From the NCBI GenBank assembly GCA_019916065.1, contig CM034237.1, positions 43,382,485 through 43,446,484 on the forward strand: DNA of 64,000 bases, written 5' to 3'. The DNA is from Vitellaria paradoxa. Its lineage: Eukaryota; Streptophyta; Magnoliopsida; Ericales; Sapotaceae. Below the pieces are notes generated by a model. That model had not been told where the DNA came from. It made no database searches and saw only the letters and a list, made by a program, of their open reading frames with translations. Positions 32,989-48,390 of this stretch are shown here, in pieces. Both the position numbers and the translations under genes were made by a program. Position 1 is the first letter of the stretch, and every line of letters begins with the position of its first letter.

Positions 32989-33675
32989 GGTTAGACTTTT
33001 AGCGAGACCTTGGGTGACTAACATATATTTGGTCAAAAAAAATTTACCCTTTGCTAAAATTTGGTTAACCAAAAGTTAATTTTTAGTTGCCAATAAGTCG
33101 GCAAAACGGTTAATTTAAAAAAAAATTAGAAATTCAAATGTAGTGTCATATGGCATCATTTTGTGACATATCATCATACTAAAGGACAACTTATGATCAT
33201 GTCACGTGATGATCTTATTTTGAGATTTTTTTTGTTACTGTTGAGAATCGAACTCGAATCATTTTTTTAAAAAATTAGTGTCTTAAGCACTTGTTAACAG
33301 ACCTTTAAAATAATTGTGTCATCAACGACAGCACTTTGTTTAGAAATTTAGCAAAGAACCTTATCATCAATAAAGGCTGCCCAAAATGGAGCAATGGCAC
33401 GATCATGGAGATCAAGAGGGAGGATAGAGGGACCAGAGGTCCGGACCTCATCCATGTATTCGAGGATGACGAGGGACTCACATATGGGCTTGTCACAATG
33501 GATTAGAACTAGAATTTTCTTGTGAACAGGGTTCGATTTGAGGAGGACATCACTTTTGGGACTACGATGTTTCTCTTCGAGGAACTCGTGGTTGATTGAT
33601 TTTATGTTTAGGGCAATTCGAACTGTGTTCACATATGGGCTTGACCGGGAACCCACAAGCTTTACTTCATCCATG

Positions 33676-34649
33676 GCCTGTAAGGAACATACATATTTAT
33701 GCTGAATCTGCTCTAAACAAATTGAGCTCTCAACTAATTTATATATATATAAATACGAATTGGGCTTGTTGAAAGAAGAAAACACGAGAGATGCCTAAGA
33801 AACATCCACGCATCATCCAACCGACCAATTCGTCGTATAGGTAATATGGAGGAGATTATTAGATTTGATTCTACATTTTGTCCTTGTTAATTATTTCTTC
33901 GTCAAAACAAAAATAAAAATAGACACGATGGGTTTGAATTTAATGTCTTTTTATTAGCTACCAAGTCAAGAATTTCAAATAAAGAGATCAAAATGTCTAA
34001 ATTTACCAAAAATACAATAATTATAGTGAATTTTATAAGTGGAAGTACAAACTGTGTATAATTAAATTCTTTTAATTATAAAATATTAGATGCAGGTGTG
34101 CATACACTCTTTTGAAATAAATATATATTTTTTAATATTTTATAAATTATCCAAGAAATTAAAAATAAAAAATTATTAAAATGCTTGTAAAATATTAAAT
34201 AATTAGTTTTAAATAGCATTTAAATAAATATTTGTAACTAAATAGCATTTAAAAAATAAAAAAAATGTAAAGGTAGAGATTGTGGGTAGTTAAAAAATGC
34301 ATTAAATATTATTATATGTAAAATTAAATTCACTTAATTAAGTGATAGTTAGTAATTTTTTTATTTTTGTAAAAATATTAGTAGTGGTAAGAAATTAAAG
34401 ACATTAATGAAAAAAATAAATAATTTTATCAAATAATCTTAATGTTTTGTTTATAATATTATAAATATAGATATAATATCTCCAATAATTTTGACCATCA
34501 TTATCTTTATCCTTACTTTTTGCCATCCGTCCCCATCCTCTCCCTAGCTTGTGATCGGGTACTTTTGGTTAGTAAGCCGCTAGACAATAATAAAATAAAA
34601 AATAGCTCTTTACCCTAAAAAAAATCCCAAAGTTTTATTTATTTATTTA
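33676..34649. other. AT-rich spacer between the GST copies
   Basis: No gene. The first 120 bases are the upstream leader region of the GST pseudogene, with a TATATATATAAA stretch near 33741-33752. Confidence 0.45.
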
Positions 34650-34944
34650 TTATTATTATTTTTTTTTTTCAACCCTTGGGCCTAGCTCAGTGGGTGACCC
34701 TCTAATTGTGGAGGGCCGAGGCAACAAACTGCAAGGGTTTGAGTCTCCGCTGGTGAAATTCAGTCTTGTTGAGTTATTCTAAGGGCCACCCACCACACGT
34801 GCAAGCGTGTGACTTAAGCGATTTGGCGGGCTTATGGGTTGTTCGTCGACTCCCAGTTTACCGGTCGGTTACACAGTTCATTGAGGGCTGCAATAAACCG
34901 GCCGAGTTCCGAATTACCAAAAAAAAAAAATTATTATTATTTTT
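34650..34944 (+). mobile_element. tRNA-derived SINE with poly(A) tail (copy 3, different family)
   Basis: Box A TAGCTCAGTGGG (34683-34694) and box B-like GGTTTGAGTCTCC (34736-34748) are spaced as in tRNA-derived SINEs. The body ends in a 12-base poly(A) (34919-34930). A 14-bp TTATTATTATTTTT repeat (34650-34663 and 34931-34944) could be the target-site duplication but is low-complexity. Body sequence differs from SINE copies 1 and 2, apart from a shared CCCTCTAATTGTGGAGGGCC-like segment also seen in copy 1. Confidence 0.75.
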
Positions 34945-35388
34945 GATTTCCAAACAAAGCTACTTCTAAGGCCCTATTTAGTACAAGCAAATAGGATGAC
35001 TTGCTTTGTTTGACACATTTATTTAAAATGTTATTTTATACTTATTTAAAATATTATTTTATTTAAAGGAATATAATATAATAAATAATAACACTGAAAT
35101 GATCGTTTTATTTTATTCATTTGTACTAAACTAGGTCAAATTTTAGAAAGGGGAGACAGAGCAAGGTTATTCTCATGATATTGATATAAAACCATTAAAT
35201 TTTAATCCAACAAGTTTAAATATATTTATACTATTTTAATTTAAAAAAATATAAATATATCTAAATTATTAAATTTTAATCTAACAACAAGTCACAACAG
35301 CCCCAAATCCCTACTTTTATTCTCCCTCCTCATCAAGTGTCTCTCTCTGCCTCAGTTTTACACTCCAAATGGCTGTGGGTGCATGTGA

Positions 35389-39049
<3,661 letters not shown>

Positions 39050-39144
39050 TCAATACTATCTTACTACAGATTTTGAGATATGGGTTTTGTTGATTTGTGG
39101 ATGTGTGGGTATAAATAGAAGTGTCGGTAAGGGAAAGCAAATAA

Positions 39145-39878
39145 GGATGTTAATGGAATGGGTACACGAGGATACCCGACTTATCTGAACTCATAAAAAC
39201 TTATTAGAAAATATTTTAATAGGATTGGGATGAGTTTGAAATTGAAATTTAATACCTGTGCGATTTTGGGATGAATTTAAGATTTGCCTATAAAATATTC
39301 GATATCGATGCTCGATACTCGTTTATATTTATAGGGTACTCGTTTAATAAAATAAAATAAAATAAAATATATATTTATAATTTTATCCCTCAACTAAAAT
39401 TTTTATTATGTATTATTTTCACATGTCATGGATTGTTTCATATTGGATTTGAAAGTCTTTTATGAACTTTGATTTCTATTGTATTGTTCCAAGGATTTGC
39501 TCTGTGTATATTGTTATTTCTACTATTTATAGCATATTTCTTTTATCTTTCAAAAAATAAAAAAAAAAAACTTAGAGATCTTTTGATCAATAAGTTTGTT
39601 CAATTTAATAAATTCAACATGTTAGTCACTTATTAATTTTATTTTTTATTTTTTATCTCAAATCGGGTATTTAAGGATATTTAACGAGTAATTTAACTTA
39701 TTAAATATAAACGAGTTTCACGGGTCTAGGACGAATTTTACAAGTTTAGGATTAGACTAGGTTGAAATTCTAGTTAAAAAATTAATAGACGGATTTGGGA
39801 CGATAAAAATAAAAAAAAATAAATGAATTTGATAATAAAATTAATTAATTAACTGATTACCCTACTAATTGACATTCC
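39145..39878. mobile_element. Non-autonomous TIR element, ~734 bp
   Basis: Left GGATGTTAATGGAATGGGTA and inverted right end (TACCCTACTAATTGACATTCC) form terminal inverted repeats. TAA stands directly outside both ends, as for PIF/Harbinger-type 3-bp target duplications, though three bases can match by chance. The interior is AT-rich with no transposase. It lies just upstream of the intact GST. Confidence 0.45.
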
Positions 39879-39879
39879 T

Positions 39880-40330
39880 AAAAACAAATATCGGTGGGTG
39901 GGGTATTGGTTGAAAGGAGAGTAGGCACTTTGGAGCCCGAGAGGAAGGTGAGAGGTGGATTAGTAATTTACTTCTGACTTTACTGCGTTATTCAGACTGC
40001 ATTTCTTCAGCCTTAGAATGGAAACTTGCTGGTGTCAATAATTTCGATTTGGCAATGCAAAGTGATGGACTTTTTCTTTGATGTGAATAGGGTTGTTTCC
40101 TTCCACGAAAGGATACTGATATTCAACCAACAAGATCTCTGAGGAAATTTATTATGGAGATTTGCGGTGACGTATCAAGGACCATGGTTCACGTACTGAT
40201 GCAAATAAATAAGATCCGGAAAATGCCAGAAATGATATTAATGTGGTTGGTTGGATGGTGTTAGGCCACGGAAAATGCATTCTCTGTCACAATTTTTTTT
40301 TTTTTTTGGATGAACTGTTATCATCACGAT
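39880..40330. other. Intergenic DNA, less AT-rich, nothing recognised
   Basis: About 39890-40290 is less AT-rich than its surroundings but has no open frame with family resemblance. It could be a relic exon or regulatory DNA; nothing further can be said. Confidence 0.35.
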
Positions 40331-40740
40331 GCAGGTAGTGTTTGGATGATATAGAAATATACTTAAAAAAATAAAAATTAATATAAAAATAGTATGCGGT
40401 GAAATTTAATTGAAATAAAATAAAAAAAATAAATTAGTAAGAGTTGATGATTTTTAGTAAACTAAATATCCCGTAATAACAATAATTATGTAATTTTTTT
40501 AAGATAATAATTTTAAAAATTGACACATCATTTTATAATTTTTTTATTACAATTCTCTCGTGCAGTATCACTAGAATTCAGATGATATTCGATTAACAAA
40601 AATTTAGTTAAAATGTACAGTAAAAATATAAAGATTTGATGTAAAAATAATATATGATAAATTTTAGTTAGAAAAAAGTATAAAAAATTAGTAAAAGTTA
40701 GTAAATTTTGGTTGATTTTGACCAACTAAATATCTCCTCA
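40331..40740. mobile_element. Two family D MITE-like copies
   Basis: Copies at about 40338-40475 and 40580-40740, both reversed relative to 16502-16663, carry the TATATGATAAATTTTAGTTA and GTATGCGGTGAAATTTAATT words and end in TTTAGTAAACTAAATATCCC or GACCAACTAAATATCTCC. Confidence 0.45.
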
Positions 40741-40887
40741 ATTGTAACTCGTAGATTATTATGAAGCTTAAAAATATATTATTAATTTGTTAGAAAGAAG
40801 TAAAAGAAATTTGCATACGAGTCATGTCAGTATTATTCTTGTAATTGCAAGGTATTTGAGTTGAAATATATAATTTCTAAGGGGTAA

Positions 40888-41221
40888 GGGGGTATTTGGT
40901 TTATTTTTTTATTTTTTATTTTTATTTTATGTTTTAAAAATCTCAAAATAAAGAAATAGGAAATGCTCTATTTTCATTATTTTGAAATTTTTTTTATTTT
41001 AAATTAAAAACGTTTAAAATGACTTTTTATTATTTTTTATTTTATGTGTAAGTTTATTTTCTGTTTTCTAAAACAAATTTTAAAAACACAAGTGATCAAA
41101 TGCGTTTTGAGCTTTTTTTTTTTTGTTTTTAAAAGCGTAAAATAGAAAATAAGTTCAAAACAGAAAATAGAAAACCAAAACAAAAAATAAAAAATAGAAA
41201 AACAAACCAAATGAACCCTAA
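40888..41221. mobile_element. A/T-rich inverted-repeat element (family C, copy 1)
   Basis: GGGGGTATTTGGTTTATTTT at the left is the inverted partner of AACAAACCAAATGAACCCT at the right. The whole sequence folds as a long imperfect stem. A second copy is at 60045-60380. Confidence 0.55.
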
Positions 41222-42111
41222 GGTAACAAGTTTACCACTGATTGTATCATTATATATATATATATATACATATTTTTCATATGCATATCCTAGAAATCGA
41301 AAAAATGCTACTGTTATTTAATAACCTAATGATCACATTTTATGCAAACATAAATTTATTAAGAAAAAAATGCAAGCACAACACTAGCAATTAACCTAAA
41401 ATTTTATATAATTCGATTTGATTTTGAAATAAATTAATTATTTAATTTATATATAAAATTTTTAAATATTTAAATATAAATATAAAAACATAAATTACGA
41501 ATCCGAATGCGTCAAGTGAAAACATAAATTATGAATCCGAATTTGTCAAGTGAAAACATATTGACATAACGCAAAAAAGGCGGAAAGCACATGAATTATT
41601 ATTATTTTCTTATTTTATTTCTTTGGGTTACTTTACAAAAGGGAAAGCTCATGAATTATTAATGTAGCGTTTTTTTTTTCTTGTATGTTTTTTTCTATCA
41701 AAATTAAATTTTTTAAAAATTTATAACTTTAGACGTATTAATCACATTTATAAAAAAATTAAAAAATTCACACCTGTTTTAGTAATGACTTTTATTTTGA
41801 AAAAAATAAAAATTTAGTTTTTACTTAAAAATCATTGTCAATTTTTTGATATACATGTATATATATATATATTTTTTGTTTTTATGAATATGATTAAAAT
41901 ATTTAAAAGTTGTCGCTTTTTAAAATGAAAAATGCATATAAAATGAAATTATTTATTAATTTTTATTTTATTTATTTATTTTTTTTTTTGGGGGATAGAG
42001 GCTGAATAGAGTGACAGCATATGGTGGCATGGTGGGGACGGCAGGCCGCAATGCATCCCCGATTACTTGGGACAGGCTGGGAAGCATGAAATAGAGGGAG
42101 CTTTTTAATGC
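41222..42111. other. AT-rich intergenic DNA, no gene seen
   Basis: Contains a short (TA)n tract near 41250 and a small tandem duplication at 41495-41560 (AAACATAAATTACGAATCCG type). A GC-richer patch at 41995-42095 has no open frame. Confidence 0.45.
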
Positions 42112-42472
42112 TGCGTTTGGCATAAAAAAAATTCTGAAAATCTCTATGAATCTCTAACTAACTCTTTTATTTTTAATTTTTTTCGTCATTATTAATTTTA
42201 AAAAATTTTAATATTTCACTAAAAAAAATAAAAAATTTAGAAATAGGTTATCCGAATATATAAATTTTTTATACATTGATATTCTTCGTGTCGAGAGTTT
42301 TCAAACGAGTACTATTGTTGCTATTTTTTGTGAATTTTTTTGAATCCGTGAGAACGGATTTGGTAAACTGTTCCCACGATTTGCGAATTTTTAAAAAAAA
42401 GGTGATGCCAAAATTAATCCCAAATTTTATTTTATCTCAATTTATCTTTTTTTTCTTACGCCAAACAAGACC
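42112..42472. mobile_element. Non-autonomous repeat family A, copy 4 (reverse orientation)
   Basis: Ends TGCGTTTGGCATAA and CTTACGCCAAACAAGACC are inverted repeats. Inside are CCGTGAGAACGGATTTGG and TTCCCACG (palindrome 42347-42378), CGAGTACTATTGTTGCTATT and CTCAATTTATCTTTTTTTTC, the reverse complement of the order in copies 1-3. Confidence 0.65.
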
Positions 42473-42599
42473 TAATTACTTATTAAAAATGGGGTGAATT
42501 GTGAATTTATAATTTATATAATGATATAAAAATAAATAATGTTTAAAAATTTATTTTATTTATTTATTTATTTATTGGTGCATTAAACACTCAGAATAA

Positions 42600-43350
42600 G
42601 AATGCCATAATGAGCGGCATCGTACCGTGGACCGCAGCAGGTTATTTCTGTGGCTGAAAGTGAAATACGTGGCGAATGTCTTTCCGCGAGAACGGTTTGA
42701 TTCTCAGTCAGCATTCGCCAGACTTTAATGGTGCGCAATGAGTTGGTTGGTTTATTTAATTTAAGAATTTTTTTGAAAAATATATTTTTTAAAATATAAA
42801 TAAAAAATAGTTTATTTTCGGCCCCATTTTAATGAGTAATACCATAAAATAATATGTAAGATTAAATGAATTACGGAACTAATTTTTTTGTGAAAGATTA
42901 TTTTTTTTAGTATTTAGTTGGTGAAATATAAAATAAAATAAAAAATATAATTTGACATGTGATGTATTAAAAAATAATTTTAATTTTTATATTTTAAGAG
43001 AGAGCAAATTCGAAGGTGAAATATCAATAATGGCACACCTCGTAGTATTATTTATCTCCAATTTTAGGAATGTGCTATTCAAAGTATACTTGTTGTTTCA
43101 AGTTATTTTTTCAAGTCCAAACAAAAGGTGCTGAACCCCACTGGATTAATTGTCGACCCTACTCTTTTTTATCCCCCGACCGAGCACGGCCATACAGTCC
43201 CACTAATGCCTGTCTCAGACTGCTTCACTAATCTCTTTTCACATCTGGACTCGAGACGTAGGTCACATGCCGATAGAGCGAGACTGGGAGCGGCAACATT
43301 AAATTTTTCAAAAGAATATGATGAAGTGGCTTCTAAAAGTGTTTATTAAA
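42600..43350. other. GC-richer islands without recognised content
   Basis: Segments at about 42605-42740 and 43128-43310 stand out in base composition. The second has a 73-codon open frame on the plus strand (43128-43349) that resembles no family known to me. The first contains GGTTTGATTCTC, a weak box B look-alike with no matching box A. They may be gene or element relics. Confidence 0.35.
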
Positions 43351-43549
43351 AATATTTAAATATATATTTAATGAGAAATAACACCAAAAATAAAACACTA
43401 CTTTTAAGTTTTTTCATTTTGAATATAATAGTACTATATTATTTTGTAAATAATTTTTTAAAATGATTTTGTAATATCTAATATTTATTTTTGACCATTT
43501 ATGTACTATTTTAGATCAATAAAATATTTAAACTGAGAGTAGATCTGTT

Positions 43550-45789
43550 TAGTTAGGTTTATTTTATTTTATCTAGACTGAGTTTAGTCTAAAGTAGTAT
43601 AGGGTTAGATAACTAGGCATTTTTCTTTATTTTCTTTCTTTCTTTCTTTTTTTCTTTTCTTTTTCTCTGCCTTTCTTTCTTTGGTATGGCTGTTGGGCCA
43701 TTGGAGAAGAACGAAAGAAATAGAGAGGGAGAGAGAGAGAGAGGAGAGAAAAAGTAGAGAGAGAAAGTGAGGGTCGAAGATCAAATATAACCAATTCTTA
43801 GTATTTCTAGTGTCGTGATCATCGTGATGGTCTTGGGTTGTGATGATTTTGCCCGAGGTGAAAGATAATAAAGAAAGAAGTTTTGAAGTTTTTGGGTTTC
43901 TTCATTTTTTCTTTAGATCTGAGTTAGGTGGGACTTTTGTTTGTTTTTTAGATGTTATTTGAAAATTTTTGATATGTTGTTTGCTTGATTTAATTAAGTT
44001 TGAAAAATTAGATTTATATGTATGAGTTTAGATGTGTATATATGCATATACATGTTGGAACTTTACATTTCTTAAGTAAAAGTTGGCATAGATAACTTAC
44101 CTAAAAAAAAGTTGGCATAGATGTTATAAAAATTATTAGTTGAATATTGTGATGTATATTTATGTTGGTGTTGTTGAATATTGGACTTGAGTTGGTTGAT
44201 TTCGACCCGAGAGTGGCCGGAGAAGAGATACACAAGTATGTGAGATGGGGTCAACCCCACTAGCAAAATGGGGTCGACCTCATCTGGCAGTGTGCATTCT
44301 CTTTGTGTGATGTCTAACTGGGGTCGACCCCATTCGGCAGAATACTCTCCCCTTGATTAGAATTTGAATGGGGTTGATCTTGACCCTAGAATGAGTCAAC
44401 CCCTTGTGGTAACATACTATCTATGATTAAGTCTAATCTTTTTAATATATATTGATGAAACAATTATGCGAATTATATGAGATTTGATTTACGCTTGAAT
44501 ATATTATACTTTGTTTACTGTTGAGAATTACCGAATAGAATTATTATACATGATTAAGTATATCATGTGCATTGTGCTAGGGTAGTTTCATCCGATTATG
44601 AATTGAGGTTATTGATTGGCTAAGAGTGTCATTATGATATTGTTGACGAGCTAAGACAAGGATTATGTATATGGATGGGATCCATGACTTTAAGAAAAAT
44701 GGTAAAATGAGTTTTGGAAAAATATCAGATGATCCTTGGTTGGTATATATGACTAGAGATTAGTCATTTGGAGTTAGGACATTAATGATGAGATATGTTT
44801 GTGAGATTTTATCTAGACTGCAGCTGGACCCTACTTGAACTAAGCAGATACTTGACTAGGGGTGTAACACAATTCCTTAGCTGAAGGGCGAAGGAGTGCA
44901 ACACGGCTTTCCCAAATCTCGCATCGATAGGGGTATAACATGGTTCTCCACTTGCGTTTATACCCTGCTTAAGAAAAGTAGATACCTGACAAGGAGTGTA
45001 ATACGATTCCCTAATAGAAGGACCAGGGAGTGTAACATAGGTTTCCCTGAGTCTTACACCTGGAGGTGTGATACGGTTTCCCATCTGTAATTATATATAT
45101 TGAGGTTATCGTTCATTGTAAGCATTAAACAATTCAGTTGGTGACTTCGCGTACTTTGCTAATTGTCACCCATCCCAGGATAAAGTTAGGGATAGATAGA
45201 GATTAGAGAATATGCATTGGCATTGCATCCCATCATTTCCTGTTGTATGAGATTGTATGAATTATTACTATGTGTTGAAATATTGAGATATTAAGATAAT
45301 GTGGTTGTTACATTTACTGATGAGATGTATAAATTGTTTCGTTAATTATGAGTTTGGTTATGAAATAAAATATATAAATTAGGAACTACAGTAATCTAAT
45401 TCCTACGGTAGGATACGTAAACAACTTAGAGTTGAGTAGCTTAAGTTCGATCTAAATTATGAATGATAATAATTGTGTTATTTTCTTAAACTAAGAACCG
45501 AATCTAATGTTCACATTTATGATATCATAAATTTGAGAGATATAAATATGATTATAATATATATTCTAGCCGTGTAGGTATTGAAGGCTATACTTAAAAT
45601 AACGTGGAACTAGATTTTATAATTATTCAATAATTAGTGATTTTCTTTAATATGAGAATAACGGACATTTATTAATATTTAATTAATGTTTATGATATTA
45701 ACTTAACTTGGGCTAAATTTTAATTGATTTTAATCAGTTCCTATATTCTCATGCCGTCTGTCCTGAACAATTAAATTAGGGATGTGACA
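43550..45789 (+). mobile_element. LTR-like block ending GGGATGTGACA (probable solo LTR)
   Basis: The right end TTAGGGATGTGACA (45776-45789) is a typical gypsy-type LTR end, but no primer-binding site follows. Upstream are a GA-rich leader-like region (43715-43770), four GGGGTCGACCCC-type palindromes (44245-44385), and two tandem copies of a GGGTGTAAC repeat (44835-45085) also found at 25620. The left end could not be fixed, so the start is approximate. Confidence 0.45.
44835..45085. repeat. Two tandem ~125-bp GGGTGTAAC units inside the LTR-like block
   Basis: GCAGATACTTGACTAGGGGT and GTAGATACCTGACAAGGAGT start units that continue with GTAA(C/T)AC-ATTCC, GAAGG and GAG-GTGTAACA-GG-TTCCC. A single related unit is at 25620-25746. 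Confidence 0.65.
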
Positions 45790-46504
45790 GATTTCATATA
45801 TAGTCATTATATTTATAAAAAAGAAATTTCAAGATTATTATAATGATTCAATGTATTTTACTCATTGTAATATTATATATGTCTTTCAAATAATTGATAA
45901 AAAAAATTAAATTTGTTTGTAATTTGAGGACTTAGTTAGAAATTGTCCTAAATTTATTTGTGAATTCAAAGATTAGAGTTTAGTTTCCACTTCTGATTGG
46001 AGAATTGTGTGACTTAGGTTGACACCGTGTAATAACAAACTTAATCTCCTCAAGACTATTGGAAAACTTACTCAATTGTTAACTTCAGAATTCAAGAGAT
46101 TAGTTAAGATGCGTGTAAGCAGACCCAGACATTTTGAATTAAAAAAATGTATAGATTTAGCTCATTATTTTGTTCTAAACTTGATTTGTATTAATTCTTA
46201 AATATTAAATTCACCTAGTTAACATACATAGTTTAGTAATTATGTTTCGTATCCCTTATTTTAGTTGTGTAGTTTTTTTTTTTTAATAATAGGGATCCTT
46301 AAACTATAATAGAATTAAAATTACCTAATCAAAAATTAATTGTCCTAATTTTTATAATTTCAAATAGATAAATTCAACAAACCAAATATTTAAATATGAA
46401 TTCTTTTAAAAAAATCATTTTCAAAAAATAAAATTTCCATCCCTTATCCTTAACCCACCTCCCCTCCCCATTTGACTTGCTGCCATTACTTAGCCCGTGA
46501 CAAA
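45790..46504. other. AT-rich intergenic DNA, no gene seen
   Basis: A 60-codon frame at 46019-46201 is AT-driven and has no resemblance to a family. Short C-rich stretch just before 46475. Confidence 0.45.
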
Positions 46505-46678
46505 ATGGACCCAAACCTATTGCCGTGGAGTTATAGGTCCATCACGCCTTATAGCAGCCCTTTCCGCCTCTATTACAACCCCGGTCCAGTCCACCCTCCA
46601 CATGAACCCAATCACCCTAATCCCATTGCTCCAGAAGGAATGGCAGTGGAATTGTTGAAACCCTTATGGAGCAATTAG
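46505..46678 (+). CDS. Small proline-rich ORF, 57 residues, unknown
   Basis: ATG at 46505 opens MDPNLLPWSYRSITPYSSPF and runs to PEGMAVELLKPLWSN, with a Pro/His/Asn-rich middle (PGPVHPPHEPNHPNPIAP). Base composition is much more balanced than the surroundings, which favours a real or recently real coding segment. I do not recognise the family. The frame could also continue upstream to 46472. A near copy of the last 12 codons and the following bases occurs at 46793-46860 with a stop (GILVELLKP-stop). A (GA)n run lies directly downstream. It might be a terminal exon of a larger lost gene. Confidence 0.3.
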   Translation: MDPNLLPWSYRSITPYSSPFRLYYNPGPVHPPHEPNHPNPIAPEGMAVELLKPLWSN

Positions 46679-47069
46679 AGAAACTTAAAGAAAGGTAGAG
46701 AGAGAGAGAGAGAGAGAGAGAGGGATTTTGAAATACTCAGATTGACTTTTTTAGATTCTTTGTTAATCCAATACGTAATAAACTTTGACAGGGAATATTG
46801 GTGGAATTATTAAAACCGTAGGGAGCAAATAGTAAGAAACCGAAAGAGAGGTCAAGATAATTTACTCGATTCAAAAATATATACATATTGAACATGAGAA
46901 AATCCATTTCTTCTATAACAATGTAATATGACACAAAAATTAAATTTACACAACTAGAAAATTTTATCGAGAAAAATTAAAAATAAGACTTTCTTTTTGC
47001 TAAAAAAGAACAAATTAATCTGACAAATAATTTATATATATATATATATATATAACAAAGCAATGATTT

Positions 47070-47355
47070 CGGGGGTTGTCTTATTTGGTTTCCAGGGAGT
47101 TACGGTGAAAAAAATCACTGTACGAGTTACAGTAGAAAATGAAAGTTCTACATTATTTAATAATTTTAATTTAATTAAATTAAAATTATTTTTAAAATAA
47201 AACTAAAAATTTTTGATTGGACACAATTAATATAGAATGTAAAAAGTTACATATTATTAAAATATAAATAAATTTAGACTCCCTATTTTTTTCACTAAAA
47301 TCCATATAATGAATTTTTTTTTATTGCAGTTCTTTTGGAACCCGTCTTATTAGTG
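47070..47355. mobile_element. MITE-like family B copy, diverged
   Basis: Left TTATTTGGTTTCCAGGGAGT and inverted right end (GCAGTTCTTTTGGAACCCGT) with ACACAATTAATATAGAATGT inside match the copies at 36936 and 56411. Confidence 0.5.
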
Positions 47356-47444
47356 GTTAATGCTTCGGGCCTATGGATTTGCCCCTTAAAGATCTCGAGC
47401 ACGAACCTGTAACTCTCAGGTCCTACATTTACCAAGCGACAATT

Positions 47445-47774
47445 AAGGTGTTATTTGGAGTCACAAAAATTAGTAAAAATTTTTTCATTTTTATTTTTTA
47501 AGTATTTGGTAAATCATTAATTTTTATTTTTTTTATTTAGTTATAATAATTTTTTAATTCAAAACTACTAAAAGTTGTTAAAAATTACTAAAAATTGTTA
47601 AAAATTATCAAAAATTACTAAAAAATGTTAAAAATTTTACTAAACACTTAAATGTTACAAAAAATTACTATAAATTACTACTTATTTCACCAAACACATT
47701 AAAAATTACAACTAATAATTTTTGATAAAAAAATACTAAAAATTACTAAAAAATTTACCTCCAAACACCCCCTT
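47445..47774. mobile_element. MITE-like element rich in AAAAATTACT units (family E, copy 1)
   Basis: Left AAGGTGTTATTTGGAG and right CTCCAAACACCCCCTT are inverted repeats; TTAA or AATTAA stands at both borders. The interior repeats AAAAATT(A/G)(C/T)(T/C) many times on both strands. Confidence 0.6.
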
Positions 47775-48390
47775 AAAACATAAACAAATGAAAGGGCCTT
47801 ACGTAGCTATAATCTGCAATACATTATTAAACACAAGGTATCTTAAACGACATTATCTTATATTCTTTTCTAATATATATAGCACCACTTTGTAAAACCT
47901 CCATGATTGGAGTAGTGTCCTTTGAGGGGAATATGATTGCAAGAATCTCCCTCACACCTGCAATCTGCAAGGAAGAGAGGCAAAACTCCGTTTCGTGCCC
48001 AAAGACTACTAAGGATTAAAAGTCGGTTGCATAAAGTCATTTCATATTTTAAAATAAGGGGATGAATCGCACTTTAATTTTTGAATTTATAAATTTAATG
48101 GAAATTACAGTTAAATTTGCGAATTTATTTGGTGAAATTTTCAATTTGAAATGAATTCATATTTCTATTTAATTTTTATAAAGTCTATTACGATATTATA
48201 ATTATTTAATATACACCAAATTATTAGCACGAGTTACAAAATAGTCAATATTAATTAATAAAAAATTTCGAATGCTCAACTTTATTAATAATAATTCAAC
48301 CAGCTACGAATGTATTGCTTACTATTTATTTATTTTAATTTATTTACAAAATATTCTTATTCTTCTAACTTAAATATATATATAATAAGA

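Larger units (their letters stand above)
31507..33674 (-). pseudogene. Tau-class glutathione S-transferase pseudogene (SINE in exon 2)
   Basis: Exon 1 (33674-33360, 105 residues) is open: MDEVKLVGSRSSPYVNTVRI onward, with the SSPY motif carrying the expected catalytic serine, NPVHKKILVLIH and CESLVILEYMDEV. The thioredoxin-fold cis-proline (IPV in the neighbour) is replaced by leucine. Donor AAG/GTTCTT and acceptor GCAG/TGGCC (32085) match the intact neighbour. Exon 2 begins WPSSLKELRMAGGEEDKVAA, then shifts frame before AKCSKGKGFFGGDKIGYLD. It is split by a 281-bp SINE insertion (including its duplicated target site) inside AVGSFLGWLKV, and stops after GWAHKFCSHKEND, losing roughly 25-30 C-terminal residues. 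The intron contains a family A repeat. The gene is dead by three independent lesions. It lies 1.7 kb downstream of the intact GST in the same orientation, so a tandem duplicate. Confidence 0.9.

Noticed and set aside
42660..42710. SINE or tRNA remnant from a GGTTTGATTCTC word
   Set aside because: No matching box A at the correct distance, no tail and no target-site duplication.
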